From positions 1 to 64,000 of the forward strand of contig BDDD01003363.1 of NCBI GenBank assembly GCA_001972305.1: a DNA stretch of 64,000 bases. The letters run 5' to 3'. A program made the position numbers and the translations under genes. Position 1 is the first letter of the stretch, and every line of letters begins with the position of its first letter. The DNA is from Cephalotus follicularis (Eukaryota > Streptophyta > Magnoliopsida > Oxalidales > Cephalotaceae). Under the pieces are notes generated by a model that was not told the origin of the DNA, made no database searches, and was given only the letters and a program-made list of their open reading frames with translations. Below, piece by piece: positions 36,668 through 50,528 of the stretch.

Positions 36668-39600
36668 AAAGACTTTTGCAACAAAGTGAGGATTATGGTG
36701 CAATTATGGTCCACGAATGTTTTCTACTCAAGAAAAACAGATTCCCCAATGGTTCCTTATGAGCATTCCACAAATATCACGGGCATAAAAAAAGAACATT
36801 CAGGATTTTAGGTCAAATCCTCAACAACCCTAGGAGTTTGATACGGGTGTATCTCCTAGGGTCCCTCATTTTTTATAGCTTGATTTTGTGTAATTTATAC
36901 ATGATAAGCCAAATCCTTTTTTGGGCCTAATGGTAGCTTATTATTCTCTTTGTTTACACATTATTTAAGTACAAGTTATCTTATTCTTAAGATTAGGCTG
37001 AACCAACCATTTATGGGCCTAAAGAGAGTTTGTTCCTTGTCCTATGATTGTATATTGATTATTTGGGTCAAGCCCAAAAGTTCTTTAAGCCTACTCACGA
37101 TCCAAGCTCCAAATGTTGAAGACATTTACGCAATATTCATTCAAAGAATCATCATGGGGAATTCAAGTAAAGAGGAATCTGGACTTTGAAGGTTTAAGGC
37201 ATTAAACTTAGCTTTGAAGCTTGTTTCAACATATGAACCCATATTTTAATGGATCAAGACATTAAAGGTTGTTTTGAAACTTGTTTCAATAAAATGAGTA
37301 AACAATCAATTCAGCTTTTATTGAGGATTTGACCTTAAATCTTGAATGTTCTGTTTTTCTTTTTATGCCTGTGATATTTGTGGAATACTCGGAAGGAACC
37401 ATTGGGACCACAAAATATGTTTTCCTTGAGTAGAAAACATTCTTGGACCAAAATTGCACCATAATCGTCACTTTGTTGGAAAAGTCTTTCTACCTGTTCA
37501 ACAATAAAGAACAAACACTTTTTCCTTTTCCCTGATAGTGTCTTATGTACTTGAGATAGTTTAAGAGGGGTTAAAGTAAAAGACTTTCTACCTTCCCTGA
37601 TAGTGTAGGTGTGTTTCCTTCCTTCATGCCATACACTGCCATCAAGTTCCCAAGGATTACCCTAAAACAAGTGGCAGGCATCCATAGGAATCATATCACA
37701 CAAAACTTTCTGAACTAATGACTCTTCTATGGAATCTTCAAACACATGTTCATCAAGCTTGTCAACTTGATCATTAGACTTTTCACTAGTCTCCTATCCT
37801 TAATCATCAAGATTTTCAATTTGATCATCAAGTTCTTCTTTATCAATAGTCAAGATAAGACTCAACTCTAAGAGTTCTCCTTCCATGGATTCTGCAATAA
37901 GGTTCCCATCAACAATAGAACTTTCTTCATCATGTTCTTCTTCTAGAGGAATGACCTCATTCTTCTCAATATATTCCTTGATGTGCTATCAGAATTTGTC
38001 AATAGTAGATTCAATTTTGTTAAATGAATTGTTCATGTTATCAAGCAAAGAGTTTATGATGTATGTTATGGTAGAACAAGATGGATAAGAGAGGTAAGCA
38101 ACTTCCCATGTTGGTAAAGGTAAAGATGAACTTGCACAGTTTTTCATGCTAAATAATAAGAGCTCACTTCCAAACCAAATCTCTGATACCAATTGATGCG
38201 GGTGAGTGTATGGGTCTTCAAGTGAGCTATTAGGTGTAGGGTTGGTACATGTTTTTGAGGCAAGGGGATGGTTCGGATTAGAGGTATGAGAGGTGTTTAT
38301 GGATTGATTTGAAGGACTATAGCTTCGAATTAGGTAGTGTTTAGGGAAGTTGAGACTGATTTGTATTTAGTGAGGTGGGTGGAGATAGGCCATGGGTTTG
38401 GAGGTTCTTTAATGTTCAAATTTATGGTTTTAGTGAAGAAATGTAGAAGAAGATAAGATACTTCAAGTTATATTAAGAAATATAGAAGATAGAATAAGAT
38501 TAGAAGATCGAATACCTATCAAAGCATAGTGGATGCACCACCAACTTGAACAAGGTATCATCACCACCAAGCTTGATCAATTCTTGGATAAAGGAGTAAA
38601 GAATACAGTAAAATGAGTAAACACTCAATTCAGTTTTTATTCAAAGGAATCTCCAAAAGCTTAACAAATGTTTACATGGGGATTTATATAGGCCCAATTG
38701 ATGGAACCTTCTAAACAACCAAAAGTCTTCTATTTCATAATAATTTTGGCCCCCTAGTCTATTCAAAGGTTACAACCAGATTTCTTACTTCAATACATCA
38801 TGAAATGTGTAAGTTTAAATGAAATTACAAGAAAAAAATCCCAAAGACTCATGAAGAAGCTCAAAGGTCTTTGACTAATCTTGAAATATGAAGTCAATGT
38901 CTTAAACAAATTCTTATGCCTTGAATCAATCTTCAAAGTCTTGAAACACTCTCCTAGGTGCCTTGGAACAATCTTCCATGTGCCTTGGAACAAGTTTCCA
39001 TGCCTAGAAACAATCCTTCATGCAAAGTAATTAAGATAAACTCTTTATAACCATATTTAATGAATGTAGACCTCCCATGTATGGAATCTGGTATCAAGGT
39101 GTTGATTGAGGTTCCAAGGCCTTGATTAGAGTATTTAGGCATTGAAAAAAGTTTCAAGACAATCTTTAATGTCTTGATCCACTAAAATACGGGTTCATGT
39201 ATTGAAATAAACTTCAAAGGTAAGTTTAATGCCTTAAACCTTCAAAGTCTAGATTCCTCTTTACTTGAATTCTCCATGATGATTCTTTGAATGAATCCTA
39301 CGTAAATGTCTTCACCATTTGGAGCTTGGATCGTGAGTAAGCTTAAAGAACTTTTGGGCTTGACTCAAATAATCAATAAATGGTTGATTCGGCCTAACCT
39401 TAAGAATAGGAGAACTTGTAATTAAATAATGTGTAAACAAATAGAATAATAAGCTACCCTTAGGCCTAAAAAAGGATTTAACCTATCATGTGTAAAATAC
39501 ACAAAATCATGTTAGAAAAAACGAGGGACCCTAGGAAATACACCGTATCAATACATGTAGTATCTTTTATTCACTAATTTATGTGAGGGTATTATCAATT

Positions 39601-42219
39601 TTATAAATGACATTTAAATTTTTGCATGACATTATAGCTTGCATAGTAAGAATTTTGGAGTTTTGCATGGCATTAACCTATCATACATGCAAATTATAGT
39701 TCCATACCACCTCTCATGCACATGACCAACCCTATATGTATATATAAAGATGTGAGAGGGTATTTTAGGGACATTGTGGCCAGCCCAAAATAAAAGAAAA
39801 ATAGAAAATCCAAACCTAATCTTCATCATTAACACTTGTGTGAAGAAATCACCAAATCACCAATGGAAGAGGGCTTAAGGGTCTAAGGATTGAATTATGT
39901 AGTCACCTTGAAAATATGAAAATGAAGGCACATGGTTGCTGCCTAAAACATCCAAAACCAGACACCACACCCCACACACCTCACAAACATAGACAACACT
40001 TGGTATGTGTTAGGATTAGGGGCTTTTGGACAAGGACACTTGTCCCATACAAATCTCACCCTTTGAGCCTATAAAATTGAGACCCAAACCAGCCATTTTA
40101 AACAAAATTGAGCAACAAAAAAGAGAGAGAAATTTGGAGGGAGGGGGACGAGTAGGAATATGAGGAAGAGCAAAGGAAGAATCAAAAGTTTGCCTAAAAG
40201 TCATCGCATCACTAAGATGAAAACTAAGATGGTAAGCGAGTTTCCTTTTCTTTACTTCAATGATCCATCCTGTCTTTTACTCGTTATATGTCAGTTTGCA
40301 TGCATATTGTAACATTCCCTAATGATCCAATCGCCTGCATGTTTGTGACTATGCTCCAACACCTTTTTTACTATACTTCCTAGCATGTAGTACCTTAAAT
40401 TGGTCATAACTTATTCAATTATTGATGGAATTTCATAAATATTATATTTTTGGAAAGCTTAAAGAGTCCTATACAATTTTTATGTCATGAGTTTTGACAT
40501 CCAAGGACCTTCTGAACCTGAAAACTGGACTTCAAGATTTCTGGATAGACCAAATATGTATTCTAGACATGCAACTTTGAACAGCTAAAACTAATTCAAT
40601 TCTCAATGAAATTTTATGAATCTTATATGGTTATAAATATTGAGAACTCATCTACAGTATTTATGTTTTGAGAATTTTGTGATTCTAAGTTTTTGTACAT
40701 AAAATAATAGCCTTTACATAAACTGTTTCTCTAACCCTTTGCATGAAGGACATTTTTCTTTATGCTTTTTAAAATATCCATTTAGATCTTAATACTAATC
40801 AAAAAAATTATAAAACTTTTTAGTTTGTAATATTTGTATGCCCTATACAACTTTCATGCTTTGACCTTACTCGAATTTTCACTTATGTATAAGTCATAAT
40901 AGTTTTTGTATAAACTGTTCCACTAACTTCTGCACGCAGGAAATATATTTTCAAACACTTACTGACAATTCATTCTCAATAGAATTTTATGAACCATACA
41001 TGGTTAAAAATATCATTGAACCCTCTACAACTTTTATGTTTTAAGATTCTTAAAATTCTGAATCTTTACACATTTGATAATGGACTCTTTCAAGAATTGT
41101 CACTTAAACTATTGCATGTAGAAGCATGTAAGAACATACATCTTAAAATAATCACTGGATTTCAATACTTGTTCAAAAATTATGAACCACATATGGTTGA
41201 AACTATTATTTAACCCTATGTAAGTTTCATGTTTTTATAATTTTAAGATTCTGCCTTCTGCTATATGTAATAAAAACTTCTTTAAAATATGTTCCTCAAG
41301 TTTCTTAAAACTTTTATTATGACTTCGTTTCTTATCGGATTTTTACGAGTTTTACCATTCCGTAATTGTTGAGATGTCTACTGTAATTTCATATTCCAAG
41401 TTCTTGTTGATTCTAAATGCTTCTATCCTAATTATTGACTCAAAATTTCATGTGCAAGACTATTCTTGCTTGATTCTGTTTGGAATACGCTTTCACTGAA
41501 ATTAAGTTCGTTTTCTCTTGAGGTTGAGGAACGATATGTAATATGAAATATTTATTAATGTTTTGAATGATTTGAAAGGAGAATGATAATGGGCAGAGAG
41601 TGTCCTACCCATGCATACGGTTTAGCCGAATTAATGACCCGGTGGTTTAGTCGGCTTAATGACCCGAAGGTTTAGCCGGATCAATGACTCGACAAGGTTT
41701 TGGGTTCTTGAAAACCCCTTAGTCATCCATATGTTTATTCGAGCTTCCATATACAATTGAGATTTCGAACATGGTTATATTAATCGTTTTAAACAAGTAT
41801 CCGTCATATTTTACAAGTTTCCATAAAAATGCTTTGTTTAGTTCCCGTTATTGATTTTCGAACTTGTTTAAAGTTTTCAATTTCATTTATCATGACCTTG
41901 CTTACTATTTGAGCTCACTCTTTCAAATGTTTTCTCCCTAAGTGCTGAGCCAGCTAGGCACTAGGTCCGGTGAGCACATGAGAGGGAAAATCTACTGGGA
42001 GAAATTTATTGATGGCCTATAACTATATTATGAACATCTTTTATTTATGAGACCATTGAAATTAAGTTGTAATAATTAGTACCCCTTGTAATTTTGGGTT
42101 AATCCTAGATGTGTTCTTTTCTTTTATGCATAATTAGTAGTAATGATATTAACGCCTCTAATAAATTGACTAAAGGCCAATGATAATGGTAGTAAGAAAA
42201 TTGCAGGTGCTACAATTAC

Positions 42220-42231
42220 TGGTATCAGAGC
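42220..42231 (+). other. Primer binding site TGGTATCAGAGC
   Basis: A perfect 12-base match to the plant initiator-Met tRNA type, five bases after the 5' LTR end at 42214. Confidence -1.
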
Positions 42232-45200
42232 GACGAAATAGATTCTCTAGACTTTAAACGTAATTTGTTTGTTATTAATAGTATTTTGTGTTTTCACTTG
42301 TAAGGGATAAATGGTACTCTAGATACTAAATTACACTAGCATTTTAGATGGCAGAACCAAGTGGACATGGTAGGCCACGATGCAATGTTGAGATTGATGA
42401 TTTCCTAGCTGGTGTGCTAGGACAGTTGGCCCAAGCAATCGTTAACAACGGTAACAATAACAATTACCCTTACGCACCATCCCGAGCAAACCTGACGCTT
42501 TAGAGGTTTGCCAAATAAAACCCCAAGGCTTTCTCTGGTGCAGTGGATCCTATTGATGTTGAAATATGGATCTAGGAACTTGAAAAGATATTCCGGGCTC
42601 TGAATTTCTCGGATCTCTAAAAAATTGAGCTAGCAATTTACAAGTTGGAAGGTGAAGTAGACCAATGGTGGCAAATGGTTGAGCAGACCAAGACACATGA
42701 ATAGTTGGAATGGATGTCTTGGGACGCGTTCAAGGGGATATTCTTTGACAAAAATTTTCCCCAAACGATGAAAGACAGAATTGAAGGAGACTTCCTACGC
42801 CTGAAACAAGTCGACCATGAGTCAGTGGCACAATATGAGGAAAACTTCGCTAGGTTGTCTCGTTTTGCGCCTCATATGGCGGCGTTGTCTCGTTTTGCGC
42901 CTTGTATGGCGGCGACAGAAATGAGAAGGGTAAATCAGTTTTGCCAAGTGCTAAAGCTTAGTATTCGTAGGCTAGTGATAGCTTAAGACTTGCAAACTTA
43001 TGAGGCCGTGTTATGGAGTGCTCAAAAGGTTGAAATGGACAGCCTGAGATATCAAGAAATGAAGGCAAGGCAAGCCCCATCGAAGAGGAAGTTCGGCAAT
43101 AAGAAGGGAGGGTCTTCTGGAAGTAGTAACAAGAAGGGGGGAACTTCGGTAGTGTTACCAGTAGCCCCCCAAGTTGTGTCAGAAGTGTGGCAAGAATCAT
43201 GGCGGAGAATGTCAAGCTAGTATGGGAGCCTGTTACGCGTGTGGTATGCGAGGGCACCAAGTTAGGGAATGCCTATATAGAACGAATCAAAACCAAAGAG
43301 GTGCCAATCAGCGTCAAGTCCCGAATCGGGAGTAGCCGAACAATGCTATAACTGTGGCCAAGCGGGTCATTTTGCAAATCAGTGTACCCAACCAAGGGTA
43401 GCAAGGGCTCCAGGAGATGCACTACAAATACGCAATCAAGCCCGCATATATGCTATGACAAAAGGGGAGGCGAAAACTTCCAATGATGTGGTGACAGGTA
43501 CACTTGTTGTATGCAATATAAGTGCTAAGGTACTATTTGATACAGATGCGACGCACTCGTTTGTATCTTTAACATTCATACATACCTTTAATAACCCATC
43601 CCAGAACCTAGAAGTAGGTTTGACAGTGTCAACACCCAGTGATGATGCTTTGATTGCCGATAAGGTCCATCGATCTTGTGGTATAAGGGTGTGTGGTAGA
43701 GAGTTATTAATGGATCTCATACCATTAGCAATCAAATACTTTGTTATCATAGTATGCATGGATGGACTTTCAACTAATCATGATGTAATTGATTACCGAA
43801 ATAAGGACGTTAAGTTTAGCATACCATGTCAACCCGAGTTTACCTTTCGAAGCTTGAAGGAAAGGGAACCCCCATGTATTATATCAACAGTTCAGGTTAA
43901 GCGAGTTCTCAGAAGTGGATGTGAATGTTACCTCGCTTATGACAAAGAAACACCTAAGGAAGGGATGAAGCTAGAGGAGATACCAATTGTTCAAGATTTT
44001 ACTGATGCCTTTTCCAAAGACTTACCCGGAGCGCCACTTGAGCGAGAAATTGAGTTTACCATCGATTTGGTACCTGTGATAGCACCTATCTTGAAGAATC
44101 CCTATCGTATGATGCCAACAGAACTATAAGAACTAAAGGAGCAATTGCAGGAGCTTCTGGATTAGGGATTTATTTGACCAAGTGTACCTCTATGGGGAGC
44201 TCCTATATTATTCGTACAAAAGAAGGATAGATCAATGCAATTTTGTATTGACTACCGAGAGCTAAATCGGGTTACTATAAAGAATAAGTACCCCTTATCA
44301 AGAATCAATGATTTGTTTGATCAACTTCAAGGTGCTCGATATTTCTCAAAAATCGATCTTCGATCGGGATACCACCAACTCAGAGTAAAAAAGGAGGATA
44401 TACCAAAGACAGTCTTTCAAACTAGATACGGCACTACGAATCCGTAGTTATGTCTTTTGGATTGGCAAATGTTCTAGTCGTATTCATAGATTTAATGAAC
44501 TGAGTGTTCAGCAGATTCATAGACCAGTTCGTAATAGTTTTCATCGATGATATTTTGGCCTAATCAACGAGTAAAGAAGAACATGAAGAACATTTAGCCA
44601 AGGTGTTGCAAATGTCCAGGAAGAAGCGGCTCTATGCAAAGTTCAGTAAATGTGACTTCTGGATGGAAGAAATATCCTTTTGGGACACATCATTTACAAA
44701 GAGGGTATTTCAGTTGATCTATCTAAAATGAAGGCAGTGAAGGAATGGCAGAGGCCAACATTGGTGACTGAGATACGAAGTTTCCTAGGACTTTCGGGTT
44801 TTTATTGGAGGTTCGTTGAAGGATTTTCCCATATTGCAAATCCCCTTACCAAGCTAACACGGAAGGGTGTTAAGTTTGAGTGGTCTGAAGAATATGAGGA
44901 AAGTTTTCAAGAACTCAAACGACGACTGGTGAATGCATCAGTCTTGGCTTTACCATCAGGGATACGAAGGTTTATGATGTGTAGCAATAATTCTCTCAAA
45001 GGGCTTGGATGCGTACTTATGCAAGAAGGGATGATGATCGCTTATGCTTCCCGACAGCTCAAGATGCATGAACAAAATTACCCTACTCATGATATAGAGC
45101 TAGAAGAAGTGATTTTTGCACTACAGATTTGGCAGCACTAATTATATGGAGAAAACTATGAACTATTCACTGATCACAAGAGTTTAAAGTATATCTTTAC

Positions 45201-46901
45201 ATAGAAGGAAATAAACATGAGAAAAAAAAGATGGTTAGAACTCTTGAAGGACTATGATTGCATTATACAGTACCACCCTGGGAAGGCCAATGTGGTTGTT
45301 GATGCCCTAAGCTGAAAAATGTGGGAAGTCTAGTGATGTTGTTGACTATGCAACAACCCTTGCTTCTAGATCTGGAAAGAAAGGGTATAAAGGTTTGTGG
45401 CCAAGGCTCAAAGGGATATTTGACGCAGTTAATGGCCAAACCATCCCTGATTGAAAGGATAAAGTTTACCCACTTAGATGATCCAGAATTGGCAGAGATT
45501 GTGGAGGAAGTACGCAAGGGCAGATTGGTGGAATTCATTCTGGGACAGATGGAACACTTCACTATGGCACAAGGCTATGTGTCCCATCTAGCTCTGAATT
45601 GAAAAAGGAGTTATTATCAAAATCCCACAACTCCAGCTTCTCGGTTCACCCAAGAAGCACAAAGATTTACATGGATGTTTAGGAGAGGCATTAGTGGAAC
45701 AACAAGAAGAGAGAAATCGCGGATTTTGTCACAAGATGTTTTGTGCATCAACAAGTTAAGACGACACCAATGCGGAGATGTTACAACCGTTACCAATAGC
45801 AGAATGAAAGTGTGAGCACATATCTATGGATTTCATCATGGGACTTTCAAAGACTCTGAAGAGTTCAATACGATATGGGTGATTGTGGATCGACTAACGA
45901 AGTCGGCTAATTTCTTGCCTATCCGAGACAGTTATTCACTTGATCAGCTGGCTGCAACATATATACAAGAAATAGTCAGGTTGAATGGTGTTCTGACATC
46001 AATAGTTTCGGATTGAGATTCATGATTCACCACTCAATTCTGGAAGAGCTTACAGAAAGCTATAGGAACGAGACTGAACTTTAGTTCTGCCTTTTATCCA
46101 TAGATCAATGGGCAATCATAACACACCATTTGAACATTGGAGGATATGCTTTGAGCTTGTGATATGGACTTTCAATGAAGTTGGGATCGGTATGTGCCAT
46201 TAATTGAATTCACTTATAATAATAGTTACCAAGCAAGCATCCAAATGGCACCATTCGAAGCACTAATGGGTGGAGGTGTAAAACGCCAACATATTTGGAT
46301 GAGTTGGAGAAAAAAAATCGTTGGGGTCGAAACTAGTACAAGAAATGTCTAACTAAGTAAAAATGATCATGCAGCAAATGCTTATGGCCCAGAGTAGACA
46401 GAAGAGTTATGCGAACGACCGACGATGAGACATGGAATTCAAAGTCAGTGACCATGTATTCTTAAAAGTGCCACCATATAATCCAGTGATAAGGTTCAGA
46501 AAGAAAGGGAAATTTAGTCTACGTTACACCAGACATTTTGAGGTCTTGGAAAGAATTGGAGCTATAGCCTATAATTGCATTGTCACCCCACATGTTTCAA
46601 GTTCACGATGTCTTCCACCTATTGCAAATATACGTAGCAGACCCATCACACATTCTTGAAAGGAAGCCTATAATTTTACACAAGAACTTGTTGTACGAAG
46701 AGAAGCCTGTGAAAATTATTGATTATAAAGAGCAAGTTCTGAAAACAAAGAAAATCTCCTTGGTAAAGGTGTTATGGCAAAACCATAAGGATGAGGAAAC
46801 AATTTGGAAGCTTGAAGACATGATACGTCAGAAATATCCTATCCTTTTCGAAGAACAAGGTGCCAAAATTTTGAGGATGAAATTCTTTAAGGGGGATAGG
46901 A

Positions 46902-49418
46902 TGTCATAACCCAAGACTCTAGCCCTATATGTCTCAATGTATATATTGTATACATAAATTCATAAGGCTGAGGATTCAAAGTATTAAATATTGAAATATT
47001 ACAATTTCATGACACTTTAAGAATAGGGTTTGCATGGTTATGAGTTATTCATGCAACTAGGGTTTGCATGGCTATAAGTTGATTCTTTGTGCATATAATA
47101 TCTTTTATTCACTAATTTATGTGAGGTCATTAACAAGTTTATAAATGACATTTAAATTTTTGCATGACATTATGGCTTGCATAGTAAGCAATTTTGAGTT
47201 TTGCATGGCATTAACCTATCCTAGATGCAAATTAGGGTTTCATATCACCTCTCATGCACATGAACTACCTTATAAGTAAATACAAAGGTGTGAGAGGGAA
47301 TTTTAAGGACATTATGGCTAGTCAGAAATAAAAGAAAAATAGAAAATCCAACCTTAATCTTCATCCTTGACACTTATGTGAAGAAATCATCAAATTACAA
47401 ATGGAGGAGGGCTTAAGCGACAAGCTAAGAATTATATCTAACTAGCTTGAAAATATGAAAATGAAGGCACATGGTTGCTACCTAAAATATCCAAAACTGA
47501 ACACACCACCCCCACACACCTCACAAACACACAACACTTTTATGTGTTAGAATTATGGGCTCATGGCAAGGACCCTTTGAGCCTATAAATTGAGACCCCA
47601 AAACATCTATATTGAACATAATTGAGCAACAAACAAAAGAGAGATATTGAGAGGGAGGGAGATGAGTTGGAATAGGAGGAGGAGCAAACGAAGCATCAAA
47701 AGTTTGCCTAGAAGTCATCTCATCCCTAAGAAAAAAACTAAGATAGTAAGAGAGTTTCCTTTTCTTTACTTAATGATCCATCCTCTAAAATGTCTTTTAC
47801 ATGTCTTTTACTCATTATATGTTACTTTGCATGCATGTTTTAACATTCTCTAATGATCCAACCACTTGTATGTTTGTAAACTATTCCCCAACACCTTTTT
47901 TACTATACTTCCTGGGCATGCAGTACCTTAAATATCCTTTATATAAACTATTTCTCTAACCTTTTATATGCAGGACAGTTTTCTTTATGCTTCTTAAAAT
48001 ATTTTTATAGATTTTAATAATTATCAAAAAATTATAAAACATTCCAGTTTGTAATATTTTTATGTCCTATACAACTTTCATGTTTTGACTTTACTCAAAT
48101 TTGCACTTTATGTATAAGTCACAGTTGCTTTTGTATAAACTGTTCCACTAACTTCTGCACACAATAAATGTATTTTCAAACACTTACTGAGAATTCATTT
48201 CTCAATAAAATTTCATGAACCACGCATGGTTGAAAATATCACTGAACCCTCTACAACTTTTATGTTTTAAGTTTCTTGAAATTTTGAATTTTTACGCATT
48301 TGATAATGGCCTCTTTCAAGAATTGTCACTTAAACTATTGCATGCAGAAGCATGTAAGAACCTGCATCTTAAAATATCACTAAGACTTCAATACTTGTCC
48401 AAAAATTATGAACCACACATAGGTTAAAATATTTTTTAACCCTATGTAACTTTCATGTTTTGATAATTTTAAAATTCTACCTTTTGTTATATGTAATACA
48501 ATCTTCTTTAAAATATGTTCCTCATGCATTACATGCATCTTAGAACGTTCATTGTGACTTCGTTACTTATTGGATTTTTACGAATTTTACCATTCCGTAA
48601 TCATTGATATGTCTACTGTAATTTCATATTCCTAGTTCTTGCAGATTATAAATGCTTCTGTCCTAATTGTTGACTCAAAATTTTCTGTGCAAGACGATTC
48701 TTGCTTGATTCCATCCGGAATATGCTTTCACTGAAATAAGTTCATTTACTCTTGAGGTTGAGGAACAATATGTAATGTGCAATAATATTTGTTGATGTTC
48801 TGACTGAGTTGAAAGGATAATGATAATGGACAGAGAGTGTGCTATCCATGCATGTAGTTTAGCAGGATTAATGACCCGACAGTTTAGCCGGATTAATGAC
48901 CCAACAAGGTTTTTGGTTCTTGAAAACCCCTCAATCATCCATATGTTTATTCGAGCTTCCATATACGATTGAGATTCCATACATTGTCATACTAATCGTT
49001 TTAAACGAGTATCCGTCATATTTTACAAGTTTCCATAAAAATGCTTCCTTTGAGTTCCCGTTATTGATTTCCGAATTTGTTTAAAGTTTCCAATTATCGT
49101 GACCTTACTCGACCATTTGAAGTCACTCTTTCAAATGTTTCCTCCACATGAGCCAGCTAGGCAATATGTCCGGTAAGCACATGAGAGGGGAAAATCTATT
49201 AGGAGAAATTTATTGGTGGCCTGTAATTATATTATGGACATCTTTTATATATGAGACCATTGATATTAAGTTGTAATAATTAGTACTCCTTGTAATTTTG
49301 GGTTAATTCTAGATGAGTTCTTTTCTTTTATGCATAATTGGTAGTGATGGTATTAACGCCTTTAATAAATTAACTAAAGGCCAATAATAATGATAGTAAG
49401 AAAATTGAAGACGTTACA
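46902..49418 (+). repeat. 3' LTR of the 34-49 kb Ty3 element
   Basis: It begins TGTCATAACCC after a purine tract and ends GTTACA before CTAAT. It matches the 5' LTR block by block, for example the GCATGGTTATGAGTTATT region near 47033 against 34150, and the tail near 49160 against 41950. Confidence -1.
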
Positions 49419-50070
49419 CTAATACTTTAATATCATAATATAATCTTAGAATTTCATGATCACTTACATCATTCATTCCATCAATATGTAGATTAATATT
49501 AACTACATTTTTATTCAAGTTTTTATGATATTTTTTTATTCGTTATTTAAATAGGGACTCAAAACAAGGACATGTTGTATCCATATTAGAGGGGAGAATC
49601 TATTAGGAGAAATTTATTGTTGGCCTGTAATTATATTATGAACATCTTTTATATATGAGCACATGAGAGGGGAAAATCTATTAGGAGAAATTTATTGGTG
49701 GCCTGTAATTATATTATGAACATCTTTTATATATGAGACCATTGATATTAAGTTGTAATAATTACTATTCCTTGTAATTTTGGGTTAATTCTAGATGAGT
49801 TCTTTTCTTTTATGCATAATTGGTAGTAATGGTATTAACGCCTTTAATAAATTGACTAAAGGCCAATAATAATGATAGTAAGAAAATTGAGGACGTTACA
49901 CTAATACTTTAATAACATAATATAATCTTAGAATTTCATGATCACTTACATCATTCATTCCATCAATATGTAGATTAATATTAACTACATTTTTATTCAA
50001 GTTTTTTATGATATTTTTTTATTCGTTATTTAAATAGGGACTCAAAACAAGGACATGTTGGATCCATATT
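49177..50070 (+). repeat. 482-bp tandem duplication across the right edge of the Ty3 element
   Basis: Sequence 49177-49587 recurs at 49659-50070, including the LTR tail, the LTR end (49418 and 49900), the CTAAT duplication and flanking DNA. Between them, 49587-49658 is a third partial copy of the LTR piece at about 49182-49253. Because host flank is included, this is a duplication after insertion, not a second insertion. Confidence -1.
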
Positions 50071-50528
50071 TCGACCCTATCATTTTCTGTATGATCAGAA
50101 GTTGTTGAAGATCTATTTCAGTCATAGTAGAAATTTTAATTTTAATTTATACTAATTTAGGTATAAATCCCTAACATTGATTATTTAATTGTTCTTGATT
50201 TTCTTAAACCAAGAGCTAATACATACTAATTCACCTGTAATACAATTACAAGATTTTTTTATCAATCAGAAGGTTATGTTATGTTGATGTAGAAAACTGG
50301 ATTTTTAATCAACACGACAACTAGTAGTTAGAATCTTCTCTTCCTTAGTTTGCAAAACAAATGGAGAACAGAAAGTAGTCAAAGGTGGACTCCGGGAACA
50401 CCCGCATATGCTAAAATCAGTACGAGAAGAAAGAATTGGGTGTGTAAAGTTGAGAGAAAGTGTGTCTTGCTCAAGAGTTTCAGAATTCAAGCTAGACCTT
50501 GTGAATTGTATTTCTAGAGAAATATGTA
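50071..50528. other. Spacer with no recognised gene
   Basis: AT-rich sequence between the duplicated Ty3 edge and the next LTR block. No coding or repeat signal is supported. Confidence -1.

Larger units (their letters stand above)
34210..39550. mobile_element. Two inverted copies of a short non-autonomous LTR element inside a Ty3 LTR
   Basis: The insert is flanked by ATACAT (34204-34209 and 39551-39556). The plus-strand copy has a 5' LTR to 35971, a primer site TGGTATCAGAG at 35977, an internal region 35988-36838 and a 3' LTR start TGATACGGG at 36839. The minus-strand copy has LTR 39550-38197 (start TGATACGGTG, end CACCCGCA), a primer site at 38191-38182 and an internal region to about 37320. 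The copies meet near 37290. Internal regions are only about 0.9 kb, too short for pol, so this is a LARD/TRIM-like family mobilised by others. Both copies are fossils. Confidence -1.
34013..49418 (+). mobile_element. Ty3 chromovirus-like element, long LTRs, 5-bp TSD CTAAT
   Basis: It starts TGTCATAACCC and ends GACGTTACA, flanked by CTAAT at 34008-34012 and 49419-49423. The 5' LTR is 34013-34209 plus 39557-42214, split by an insert. The 3' LTR is 46902-49418. The primer site TGGTATCAGAGC is at 42220, and a purine tract lies just before 46902. Parts: gag about 42348-43420 with CCHC knuckles (CYACGMRGH..., CYNCGQAGHF), protease about 43480-43900, reverse transcriptase about 43980-44660, RNase H about 44680-45310, integrase about 45600-46430, and a chromodomain-like end about 46580-46880. 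It is a broken fossil with many breaks. The LTRs differ visibly (roughly 10% by eye), so the insertion is old. Confidence -1.
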
